Shown piece after piece: positions 29,539 through 40,332 of a stretch of DNA of 45,000 nucleotides (position 1 is the stretch's first letter; every line of letters starts with the position of its first letter). The stretch is from Tubiluchus corallicola (lineage: Eukaryota > Priapulida > Priapulimorpha > Priapulimorphida > Tubiluchidae). The translations under genes were made by a program, and so were the position numbers. The stretch covers positions 1-45,000 of the forward strand of contig JAQGDQ010000999.1 in assembly GCA_030141605.1 (NCBI GenBank). Reading direction: 5' to 3'. The notes beneath the pieces are model-generated. The model was not told the DNA's origin, searched no databases, and worked only from the letters and a program-made list of their open reading frames with translations.

Positions 29539-30070
29539 ACACCATTCAATTAAACTCATCAAGACCTTTCATATGATGCACTATAACCTACTGTTGCTCG
29601 ACATAGAAAGCATTTGTATCACAGTCGTGTAATTTCACTTTTTGTCTTCTAGTGGAGTCAATGGTTGACCAGGTTAGGATTAGGTAATACCATTCAATTC
29701 GTCTCATCAAGACCTTTCATTTGATGTACTAGAGCCTGTTGCTGGTAAAAAATGAAAAGCATTTGTTTGCATGATCCTCATTTTGGTTTACCCCCCCCCC
29801 CCCCGAATCTGGGCGCAAGTCATACCATTACATTCTGCTTATCAAGACCTTTGATTTGACATACTACTGTGACTTGAGACTGGAAGCATTGGTCTCCCAA
29901 TGCCCGATTTCGGTTTTTGTCCCTTAGCGGGGTGAGGGGTCAATCAAATTGAACGAAACTTATACCATTCTATTTGTTGCTTCAAGACCTTTCATTTGGT
30001 ATATTACACGTTACTATTGCTCGACACTGAAAGCACCGATATTCCTGATCCCCTTGATTTTGTTTTTTCC
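29539..30070. repeat. Degenerate tandem array, 4 units of about 133-149 bp
   Basis: Units begin near 29539, 29688, 29821 and 29961 with (TA)CCATTCAATT followed by CATCAAGACCTTTCATTTGA, and later GAAAGCATTTGT. It interrupts the minus-strand LINE ORF2 pseudogene, whose two halves lie on either side. One unit contains a run of 16 C. Confidence 0.8.
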
Positions 30071-30339
30071 CTGTACCGAAAAGTTTTCCTATACCAAAAT
30101 GTATGGCTCATGTTCAACCATGCACAACAACCTGATGCCCCCTCGCAACATACCAAATATTGTAGCTCTAGCTCAAAATCTGTAGGACTGAGGAGATCCA
30201 GCCTAACGAAAAACCAATAAGCCATGCCTGCTCTATGATCTCTAACCCAGGGTAATGGGTCATGTAAGAATATAAATCCCCCAGCCTGGGAAGTGTGCCT
30301 CGTGAGTTTTGTGAACCTATTCCTGTGCATGTTTGAGTT

Positions 30340-30720
30340 ATTAAAAAACAAAAAGGGTGAAATCATGGTGAAATCAAGAATGTCCTTGAATAATCGATGT
30401 CTTATGTTAAGGCTTAGTTTCTTGCTGTTTAGTGCATTCTTGTGTTGAGGAAAAGCATGCTTTGCTTGTTGCTTTCTATTTTTGATATTATCTTTGGTGT
30501 TTAGAAGAGTGTCCAAATACTTGTACTTTTTTCAAGACTGATTACCATCTCTTGCAATGATAATTCTTTTGTTTTTGACTGGTTTACTTGAAGATTTCTT
30601 TTTCTCAAGTTTTTTTTAAAAATCACTTTTTCATTTGTTAGTTTCAACATTTGATCAGCATATCATATAATCCATCCTTTGTCATCAGCATATTGTTCAG
30701 CATATCTATATCCAAGATGT
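30340..30720 (-). pseudogene. LINE ORF2 fragment, proximal part
   Basis: Minus-strand frames read YADDKGWII (the reverse transcriptase YADD motif), VNQSKTKRIIIARDGN, and YKYLDTLLNTKDNIKNRKQQ then AKHAFPQHKNALNSKKLSLN. They match Y-A-D-D-T, V-N-x-x-K-T, Y-L-G-S-x-L and I-x-x-R-K-x-x-A of LINE RTs. Together with 28960-29370 it is one element split by the tandem array. Confidence 0.75.
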
Positions 30721-31703
30721 TTTGACTGCCTTTGAGTCAATGGAGAGTGTAAAGATATTTCATATTGCCATATTTGTTGCACGTGCGCTTAATTTTAAGC
30801 CAGCTCGACGAGGCGTAGAAAGTGGATAAATGAATTATAGTGAAATAAAAGAATGTAAGTTATTTAAATAAAGCTATGCTCGGTACTGAATTGGTATATA
30901 ATAAAAAAGTTTGATGTGTTTTTCTTAATTAGTTTCTGATATGAGAAAGATGTAGACCTACTGATGTGCTAAGAACCTTACTTGGTTTTACTTAGTTTTT
31001 GTTTTACTTTAGTTTTAATAGGCCTAATTTCTACTAGGTACAGTGTTAATATTGTAAGGTGTAACTCTATCTACGTAGCTTAAAAGTCACGTTCGCTCTA
31101 AACTTTGTAGCATTTATCTCTAAGAACTCTCACAAATAAAAAATCTTAATTATTTTTTAATTTATTGACGTTATTAAATGAAAAGACAAGCTGTCGGATG
31201 CCATGTAAGGCAGTAGGCCATATAATGCACTGTGTGGTACATGTGCTAGCGGTGGTTAGTCCCGCCTGCGGTAGATGGGCTGGCTGGGCCATATAGCACA
31301 CCCGGTACAAGCCGGAAACCTTTTACTTGTGAAGACGCTGATAAAAAAGATTTTGATTTTTGTGTGATAATTAAAGACTCTTATTCTTTTATAGAAAGCA
31401 CTGAACGTTTAAACAGTTGCACATTTTTACAGCTTCAACGTTTTGTCAGTGTTAAAGTCACATCACTGTATGCTGTGCCAAAATAAAAAAGAGGAGCAAA
31501 TGAACTTTTATGCAGAGCAGTGATCTGTTTTTGTTTTTTGTTTAATTGCTTTAAGTTAGTGTAATCATTTGTGGTGTGCGTATGCTAACCTCAGGTACGT
31601 TTCAAAATTATAATTTATGCCAATTGTCGTAATGCCCTGTCTCCCTGCACAGCCTTTAGATGGGAGTGTATTGTAGAGAGCATGTAATGTGTATTAAAAA
31701 AAC
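30721..31703. other. Intergenic, unassigned
   Basis: AT-rich except a moderately GC-rich patch at about 31190-31330. I could not assign that patch to a gene or element. Confidence 0.35.
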
Positions 31704-31985
31704 CGGTAATAATAATAATAATAATAATCTTTTATTTATCTTTTAACACATGCACAGTTACAATACAATTAATTTGGAAACAAAAATGTGAAGAAAGGGC
31801 AGCGAAAGACCAATTGGTTATCTGGGCAGCTGCCCTTTGGTTACTGATGAATATTTTTATAAGCGCTATGCTACAGTGTATTAGTGTTAGTACTGCTTAT
31901 AATAAAAATTTAATTGTTACGAATGACATTAAATTGATATGCTTATAACGTGTTAATGCAATTCATACACAGGCAAACACACAAA
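31704..31985 (-). mobile_element. Non-LTR retroelement 3' end, inverted copy of 11139-11407
   Basis: On the minus strand it runs from GTGTATGAATTG through the AAAGGGCAGC/GCTGCCCTTT hairpin (31796-31843) with inner ACCAATTGGT. It ends in AAAAGATTATTATTATTATT. The (TAA)8-like tail is perfect, suggesting a fairly recent insertion. Confidence 0.8.
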
Positions 31986-33315
31986 ATAGCAGTCAATTCT
32001 GGTTGGTTGTTCAAAACCTAAAATAAATTCAAAGGATGCGATGGTGTTAAAAAATGCATTTGCTGTGTCCTACAGACAAAATTTAACTCCCCCGTGACCG
32101 TTCTGTAATGACGTGGTTCCTGATGCGTTAGCACACCATTATTGGCAACACACGTGATGAGTCAAACCTCCTTATGCCGTCCACTTTATACAGAAAGTGC
32201 AAAAAAGTTTGTTGACGTAACGTTACAACTAGTTTGGCCTTGCGTATTTATACTGTAGGCAAAGTTCCTGTTAATTGTTCCATCATGTTTACTCTTATTT
32301 TGAGGCATTTACGTATTAAATAGAGTGAATGAACTATAATTTTCTTCAACTTTATCTATTAATTTATTGGATTTTTCTCATACTGCCTCTCCATAGAATT
32401 AGACTAGTAAGTTAGTTTTCTTTTTGACGTATTTAGTCTAAATAATGAGCCACTTCACAGTCACTATCAAAATGATAAGATTAGATTGTTTGATTATGAG
32501 TCACACTGCAGACTGTTGCAGCGTCCTTTAGCGGTATCAAGTAACAAACTATCGTGGATGAGCCCTGGTCAAAAGCAAGGCAGACAGTACGGTACGGTAT
32601 GGTATTGTACTTTTTTCATACCGTATCGTACCACCAGCCTTGGTCAAAAGTGATCCTTTAAAAGTGATACTTTATGCATGGCTGAAGCAGCTATATAAAA
32701 CGTGATATGATGGCATAGAAAATCACCATTTAGAAAAAAATTTGTCTGGCTTTGATGAAGTCTGTTGGTGGTAATTCCCTATCGAACATTTAATAACTGG
32801 CCTGATGAATGATGAGGGGTCTTATAATGTGTTTATTTGAATTCACATACATTTGAGTACAGCCGTTTTTTCCTGGCCATTTTACGGGCAGTAAACTGGG
32901 GGTGGTATAACGTGACCGCCATTGACAGTGTTCAAACAACTTGGTAAAATACTTGTTTAATTTTCTTCAGTATATTTTAATTCAGCTGTGAACTCGTTAA
33001 ACTTATTTACAGTTATCACATAAATATTCATGTAATCTAAATGAAAGCAGGAAAGTTTCTGTGAAGTACTCGTTGTTCTACCAGACAAAAAGTGGGGAGC
33101 AAAAACGATAATTTACGGGGCGAGTCTCGATATGAAGCCAAGTATTTCAAGCCCTGCTGTCCGGCGCACTTCCAGCTTTGATGTCACTCATTGACTGAAG
33201 AAACGTTGTGCATTGTCAATTTCCATCAAAAATAAAAGTTTTTACAAAAAAAATTGTTACATTTTTGCATGAACTATAAGCTGCAAAAATTTGAATTAGT
33301 TCGAGTGAACTAATG
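31986..33315. other. Intergenic, apart from the mini-hAT at 32576
   Basis: Nothing coding seen. Only the 67-bp miniature element is identifiable. Confidence 0.4.
32576..32642. mobile_element. 67-bp miniature hAT-like palindrome with 8-bp target duplication
   Basis: CAAGGC...GCCTTG ends. The arms GTACGGTACGGTATG and CATACCGTATCGTACC pair almost perfectly around a short T-rich loop. It is flanked by the exact direct repeat GTCAAAAG (32568-32575 and 32643-32650). It is little more than two fused terminal repeats. Confidence 0.85.
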
Positions 33316-33801
33316 GGAAGCCATAATGCCTTACAAAAAGTCCACTAGTTACATCACTTTTTTCAAATGAATGACTGCTTCTACTGCACCTGAAAATGTT
33401 TATGTTTATATAATGTTTATGTTTAATAAACATAAACATTTAATGATTAATGTTTATATAAAACAAAGCAAAGAAATTTAATACAAAAATTGCCTACATT
33501 TTTGCAAATTTCTTTGCTTTATTTTTCTACTTTAAGTGATAACAGTAAAATAAACTCAACATGCTAAATGACATGTCCTTTCCTTTAAGCTTAGTTTTGT
33601 CTCATCTGAATTACGGATGATATTTTTCTATTTATTCAGGATATAACAACGTATAAATGTCTGATTCCGATGTGAAATTTTCTTCACTTCCCACATGCTG
33701 TTATTTATCATAGCTACAGTTATTGTAATCTACCTAGTATCCACTATAGAAAGTAATAATTTGTTAGCGTGTCAGAAGACAATGTTCATAATGTTTTAAC
33801 T
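33316..33801. repeat. Segmental tandem duplication, copy A
   Basis: From CCATAATGCCTTACAAAAAG to GTTCATAATGTTTTAACT. It matches 34265-35200 at high identity, including AATGACATGTCCTTTCCTTT and TCATCTGAATTACGGATGAT. Copy A lacks about 500 bp that copy B has between TTATCATAGCTA and CCTAGTATCCAC. It contains an extra imperfect palindrome of TGTTTATGTTTAATAAACAT type (33410-33460). Confidence 0.9.
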
Positions 33802-34264
33802 CAGGGGTGTGCAAATTATTTGACTAGCCTGGCCACATTAAACTTTCCCGCAATTCCTGCGGGCCACAGGCAGTTTGATCAAGGAGCCAAGCACAGAAAG
33901 GCCTAATAACGATTTTTTTTTGCATCCGACCCGCGTACATCATTACTACTACACTCAGAGAAACTATTTTAGAAGTTATTAAAATTTATATTACAAACCA
34001 TATATTTCTACTTTCAGGACAGATAGTGGTAATTTCATTACAATGCATATTAGTAATGTGTATCACACAGTCTGTGTAGTGCAGTGACATTAAGCTACAA
34101 CCGCCTTGTAAGGGTTAATGGCATCCGATCTAGTAGAAAAAACTACCCGCACTATCTTTGGGATCGTGGCAGGGACTTCAGCTGGATACACTCAATTAAT
34201 CGCTCGGGCCGCACTTTCATTAGGCTGACAAATCTCTTCGCGGGCCGCAATTTGCACACCCCTG
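33802..34264. mobile_element. hAT family 1, copy b, at the duplication junction
   Basis: CAGGGGTGTGCAAATTATTT to the right end TTTGCACACCCCTG. It is inverted relative to copy a (385-860), 463 bp. No 8-bp target duplication: the left flank is TTTTAACT and the right flank is CCATAATG, which are exactly the end of duplication copy A and the start of copy B. Confidence 0.93.
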
Positions 34265-35200
34265 CCATAATGCCTTGCAAAAAGTCCACTAGTTACATCA
34301 TTTTTTCAAATGAATCACTGCCACTACCGCACCTGAAAATTGCTTTACATTCATGTTTATATAAAACAAAGCAAAGAAATTTAATACAAAAATTGCCTAC
34401 ATTTTTGCTAATTTCTTTACTTTATTTTTCTATTTTAAGTAATAACAGTAAAATAAACTCAACATGCTAAATGACATGTCCTTTCCTTTAAGCTTAGTTT
34501 TGCCTCATCTGAATTACGGATGATATTTTTCTATTTATTCGGGATATAACAACGTATTAGTGTCTGATTCCCATGTGAAATTTTCTTCACTTCCCACATG
34601 CTGTTATTTATCATAGCTATGGTAACATAGAAGCATGAAGTCACTAGGCATAGTTACACAACGCGTTTGCACAGCGTGCCATGTGCCACAAGTAATTATA
34701 CCTGCACAAGTACTAAAGCTAACTAATACAGCGGTCAATGATGAAAGTTCATTACCTGGATTAGGCCTATTATTATGTAAGCTTTGTTAGGTCTAACGTC
34801 TCAAACCGCAAACAGATTGCAACAAGATGCTATAATGTATATCCTTTATGCAACTGGATAATAGCACCCAGTGTAGACGAAAGAAGCGAAAAAGTGAGGA
34901 GATTTTTAGCTGCCTTGTTTTGTTACAAAACCACAGTGGGTCTTTACTGCCGCCCGAAGTAGTTTATTGACTTCCAAACCACGCTGGACATTGTTAGATC
35001 ATGTTATTCTAACACCAATTTAGTACTTTAATTCGGAATTTGCAAGTCATTTATGCATTCGCCGGGCGTTACAATTGATTCATAGTTCACAAACGGTCTA
35101 TAATTTGATTTCAGTGACAAATCTACCTAGTATCCACTATAGAATCAAAGTCGTAACTTTTTAGCATGTCAGAAGACAATGTTCATAATGTTTTAACTAC
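34265..35200. repeat. Segmental tandem duplication, copy B
   Basis: Starts CCATAATGCCTTGCAAAAAG, ends GTTCATAATGTTTTAACT. It carries about 500 bp (34620-35117) not present in copy A. Open frames here are not gene-like. Confidence 0.9.
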
Positions 35201-38200
35201 TTAGATTAAAATTAAGGCAAGTGTTTATATGCTATGAAATGTTTGTTAAAGTTAAACTTCCTTATCTTATCACATCGCCAACACTTTGGGCAAATCAGCG
35301 TTGTCGCTTATTGTACCGAGTACGCGATTGTAGTATTATGTGATCCATTTAATTGTCAGTCTACTACACTAAGGTACTGAATTAGTCTATGCTGCCATCT
35401 ACAGTCGTTGTTTTACTCTAATTGTACAAAGTTTGTCAGAGATTGATTTTTGTTTCTAAATATTATTTCCTTTTGCTTTTATAGATATTCATTAATCAGA
35501 GTAATTAGATTGTTAATTTCATGCTTTAATTTTGGTTCTAACTCTCTTATTCAAGTTAAAATAGAGAAAAATTATAACATTACAACAAAGCTTTCTGTGA
35601 ACAAATAATCTTTATTCTGCTATCAAAGAAGCCAAGTAGACTTTGATTTTGGTTTAACTAGTAGTCTGTAGAGTATAGGTGACCTTTCCATTTATGGTCT
35701 GTATGCATGAATGTGATGTACCTTCCAATAGGAACTTGTATGTCTGGTCATGTGATTACAGCTTTATTCTCTCAGGCATGCAAGTTTCAGTTGATCTAGA
35801 GACAGCATTGAGAAAGGATGCAAATTTTCTACTGTTAAATAGCATATTGCTAACTTTATGACTGTTTGTTCAATTTTGTGATTGAGGTGAACATTGTATA
35901 AGTTTTACAACAAATTGATTGCAAATTTCTACAAGCACGATACAGAATAATTGTCTTTGTTTCACAAACCAACCATTCAGTACAAATTTACCTTTATAAA
36001 TTATGCTTCATTATTATTGTAAATCAGAATTTTAGCACAGACTGTGCAGAAGAAATTTTGATAGTCAAACGTTATTGTGGGATTTTTGTTTGTTATACTG
36101 GTGATTAATGGCACCAGTGTTACTCTATACTGTTAGTGACTACTTTCTTGTTGGTAAATTCAAATACTTTTTTTTTAAGTTCTATAAGTTTATTTATTTC
36201 CACTCTGCATCTAACAATTATAATAAAAATACAGATAATTTCACTGAAGTAAATATAAATGCAGTATTATCCAGAAATTACAAAATGCAGCATATACACG
36301 TGCAAGTTACATTACAGAATAATTTTGATGCATACAGTTTGAGCCTAAAAGCATAGCTTGACAGGCCAAACTGTACGTGGATTTAGTCTTACTGATACTG
36401 ATACCTATACTGATACTACTTCCTATCAAATTCATGCAGTTTTTGTATTGTTCTCTTATATTCATACTTCAGAGTTGAATCAGTTATACCAATGAACTGT
36501 GTATGTGGTTTTTTCTAGTTTTCCTGTCTCCATTCCTTCTGTCTCTTATATGACTGGCTGCCCTAGCATTTTCTAAGAATGCAGTTGCTAGATGCAAGCC
36601 ACCCCTGACTCCTCTTTTTGATATATCATAATTGCAGTAGGCAACATTGTTGAGCATCCTGGTTCACGTTGAACTCTCTGTTACCATTAATCTTCTTCGT
36701 TATTGTTTTTTTCTAGAATGATGCCGTTTTAACAGAAATGACACCGTTGCACTCGCTTCTTTGCAAGGTTTTTTCAAGTGCCGCTCACAAATGCACAAAT
36801 CATTTATGGAAAACCTATTCTACTGTGGAAGGTAGGTATTTACAAGATTGGTACTTTTTTAGAAAGGGAATTAGTTTTTAAGAATTTTATCGAAACAATA
36901 TAGAATACATTCGATTCAATTAGGCCAAAATTTATGTGTACTGAAGAAATAAACAGTTCTTATAAAAGTTTATATGGTGGCAGGTCACTAGCTTGACTGT
37001 TCATGCAAGTTTATTTTTAAAAACCATTTGAAATCCAAACTAATTCAATGGTTCTACTATTTGTCTTGAGTGATGGTGAGACTCGTGAGAGTTTCTTTGA
37101 ACATCGTCACTGTATCCCCTTCACTATACTATATTTATATTTATTTGTTTATTTGTGGATGCCAAATTCATCAAAGCTGTCTAAAACAAGACTAAATTTT
37201 GCTGTCATGTCCAAAACTTGAATTTCGTTTTTGGTTCATTTGTTTGTTTTCTGTCCGATAAGAAAGGAGGGGCATTGTGTTAAACTAAATGTACCTAAAA
37301 GGTTGTCCTCGAACATCTGTCGTCCAATTTGGTGATTCCTGTATATAGTGAAAGAACAAATAAACAATAAATTGAAACTTCATCATGCATCTATTTACAA
37401 TTCCAGTCAACAGAAAATACAATTCATAATAAAAATCCTGTGAAAGTAAAGTAAAGTAAAGATACTAGTAGACGCCACAATAATAACAGTTTACAATTTC
37501 AGTATATCATTTTGGGAAAACTTACATTCCCTATAACAGCAACAAACTATACCCCTTTCCTATGGTGCACTTATTTGTGGAGAAAAGCTATTCTCTATAG
37601 CATTCGGTAGTGGGGAGAAACTTATTTGGGTTTTATGGTGACAAACAAAGTCATCATTTTTTGCTCAGCATAACAGTTTATTGTTTGTACACCATCTTCA
37701 CGTCACATGCCCCTTTGTCATTTACTTCATATCTGACACTGAGACGCCATTACGCAAAATCATACATTTTATGAAACAAGATATATAAATTCCTTTAATA
37801 AACTAATTCATTTCTTATCAAGAGATCGATTACGATTAAGTGAAATTAATGAGAGACTTTTAGTAAATAACTAAATAAAATTTACATACATCGTTGGCAT
37901 TAAATCGTGAGTTACACAGAAACACGTCATCACTTGAACACATTGAAACTTGAATGACCGGTATTTGACTACGATGCAAATATTGAAGCCAGATGTCGCC
38001 ACTTGTAACTGTAAAACGCTATATTAAATTTGACAAACAAAAATCCTTGAGAAAACCTGTGCTGTCTACTTTACTTCAGATCGGGTTTCTTTCAATCTCT
38101 TAATTTCTGCCTCGGTCTTTATACCAAGCCTTATTCATTCAACACATTAAGTAGCTAATGAGACACTTAGTTAAGGTTTCTATTTACATACTTGCACAAT

Positions 38201-38377
38201 AGAACTACAGAAATAATTATGTACATACTTTTGTAGATACTTCCTACAGTTACGTGAGGCAAGTGCTTAATTTGCTACTCGGAAACGTATTTCCAACAAA
38301 AGTATATGTTATTCTCATTGCGTTTCTTTTGATTGGAGAGCAGAGATAACTTTGGCCCATGTGAAATATATTTATTT
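35201..38377. other. Intergenic, nothing recognised
   Basis: About 3.2 kb of AT-rich sequence. Small open frames without motifs. A short ACTGATACTGATACC repeat near 36392 and an (AGTAA)3 near 37445 are the only simple repeats noted. Confidence 0.4.
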
Positions 38378-38465
38378 GCAAGGTCATTCCGTTGCAATGA
38401 CTGCCCAGCATGCCTGCTTTAGCAAGGTCATTCCGTTGCAATGACTGCCCAGCATGCCAGCTTTA
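38378..38465. repeat. 44-bp unit, two tandem copies
   Basis: GCAAGGTCATTCCGTTGCAA and the following CTGCCCAGCATGCC-TGCTTTA repeat at 38378 and 38422 with a single difference. Recent slippage or duplication. Confidence 0.93.
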
Positions 38466-38631
38466 GTTGTGATTGCTTCTCAGGGTTGGTAAAGCGATTA
38501 ATGCCTTCTTTATTTTTTACATGTACATTTATAGAAATATTTGTCCTGTTCATTGCAAGTAGTTAGTCATGTGTAAATCATTGTACGAGGATATTACATG
38601 TTTTGGGATTGCAATTTACGTAGTTGATGCT

Positions 38632-39244
38632 TAGTCTTAGTCTTAGTCTTAGTCCTTCCCGTGCACGGATGCACATTGGGCAGACAGCATTTTCCACTGG
38701 GTTCTATCGGCGGCTTCTCTTTCGATGTTCTCCCATCGTCTGTTCATAGCCCGAAGGTCTTCTTTGAAAGATCTGCACCACATTGTTTTTGGCCACCTCT
38801 TTTCCTTTTTCCACCAGGTGGTTCCCAGCGTAACGCTATTTTGGAGGTATGGTAGGCGTAGAATATGTCCAGCCAATCTCAGCCTTCTCTCTGCTACTAT
38901 TTCCTGCAACCGCCTTGACTGCGCCTGCTGTAGGACTTCCACATTGGTAACATGGTCGCGATAGGATATTTTTAGGATTATCCGAAGACATTTACGGTGG
39001 AAGACGTCCAGTTTCTTTGATTTCGCTGCTGTGACTTTCCAGGTTTCGCTGGCATAAAGAGCCGTTGGCAGCACAATGGTTTTGTACAAACGACGCTTGA
39101 TTTTCTTGTCAATTTTCTTGCTTGCCCAGATTTTTCCCGTCTTCCTAAATACTGCTGCTGCTTTGCCAATTCTCACCGTGACGTCGCTTTCTGCGCCTCC
39201 ATCACAACTCATGACACTGCCAAGATATGAAATTAGGGACATGA
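38632..39244 (-). mobile_element. 5'-truncated RTE-like LINE with intact ORF2 C-terminus, tail and target duplication
   Basis: The minus-strand frame 39242-38649 reads SLISYLGSVMSCDGGAESDV then TVRIGKAAAVFRKTGKIWAS, and later YKTIVLPTALYASETWKVTA, RLAGHILRLP and WENIEREAADRTQWKMLSAQ. It is a canonical LINE ORF2 C-terminus, uninterrupted for about 195 residues. The stop codon TAA lies inside the first unit of a (GACTAA)4 tail, so there is no 3' UTR, as known for RTE-type elements. The 11-bp direct repeat TAGTTGATGCT flanks it (38621-38631 and 39245-39255), the expected target-site duplication. Confidence 0.92.
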
Positions 39245-39255
39245 TAGTTGATGCT

Positions 39256-40214
39256 AGTTAGATGGAAATTAGGCAAAAATTAAAAGTGAGAGAAATATTA
39301 AGATATTATTTCAAAAACAACATTTAGTCATACCAACATGATAGTTGATAGAAATTGCTACACTATTATCTTCACTGCTAGTGATCCAGGATTTTCTACA
39401 CTTTCTGGAACTTAATCAGTTTTGCTACAATCATTGCGGCAATGATTTAAAAGCTTATAGAACAGTTAAAGGAGAATCAAAACCTTAACTCGTTATTAAA
39501 GGTAGTTTTTTTAAGATAAAAGTAACCAAGTTTTCTAACAAAAAAGAAGTGTCATTACTACACTTAGATATGTTCACATCAGTGCAGATAGGCAGCCAGA
39601 AAGAAGCTGCCCAAGAGGAGTTTTGTTAGCATATTGTACCATTCCTTGTGACACAGTATACAACATGCATCAGTAGTAGCCTACATAATTGTTAGTACAA
39701 TAATGTACTAATATTATTACGTATAATATATGCTAATAGATGTAACGAAGTTTCAATAAGGATTCAGAATTTGCTGTATAACAAAAGACTGTAATTTGAA
39801 TTTACACATCAATGTTTTCCTGATATTTGCTGCTAAAATTTACAATTACAACATAAACAACAGTACACCAAATCATTAACGTACACTTATCATTTATTCA
39901 TAAAACACTTATTATGTAGATGGGCACTAATCAAGTTTCGTCTTAATTACATTAATTATCTTACTTCCTGTAAGCCTGCTGCATCGTCGGATCGTAACTG
40001 TCCCAGGAAGCTTGCATGTTTACTGTCACCAGGTGAAAACATCACACATCCCGCCGACATGCAGGTACCTGCAACCCATCCATTACCAATCAGGATCTTC
40101 ACTGTTAACTTTCTGGCCAAGCACATATCGATACCATTGCAAGTTCGTAGCTTCTTTTCATATCTGTGCGGTGGGCGAGGTGATATGTTTTTACCGTTTG
40201 TTGTTTACATATAG
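39256..40214. other. Region upstream of the visible PsuG exons
   Basis: The first coding exon of the pseudouridine-5'-phosphate glycosidase gene should lie here or further left. It must end one base into a codon. I found no convincing ATG exon: the ATG at about 40017 with an AG|GTGAAA donor has the wrong phase. Confidence 0.4.
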
Positions 40215-40332
40215 CTGGGAGACACTTCGTGATTTTGCCAGAAGTACAGCAGGCTCTGAGCAAAGGCAAGCCAGTCGTGGCATTGGAGAGCACTTTGATA
40301 ACTCATGGAATGCCGTACCCTGAAAACCTCCA
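40215..40332 (+). CDS. psuG: PsuG exon a
   Basis: The acceptor TTGTTTACATATAG precedes base 40215 and the donor CTCCA|GTACGT follows base 40332. It begins with the last two bases of a codon, then reads [20 protein letters not shown] and [18 protein letters not shown] plus 2 nt. The PEV-x-x-AL helix followed by P-V-V-A-L-E-S-T is the family N-terminus. The only Met in frame is too late (inside HGMPYP), so an upstream coding exon must exist. Confidence 0.95.

Noticed and set aside
30004-30516. 170-codon minus-strand frame
   Set aside because: Only its first third is LINE ORF2. The rest runs through the tandem array and other repeat sequence, so it is not a protein.
39995-40045. First coding exon of PsuG (ATG at about 40017 with donor AG|GTGAAA)
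   Set aside because: Its 17-nt length gives the wrong phase for exon a, and the frame then leaves the PsuG reading frame.
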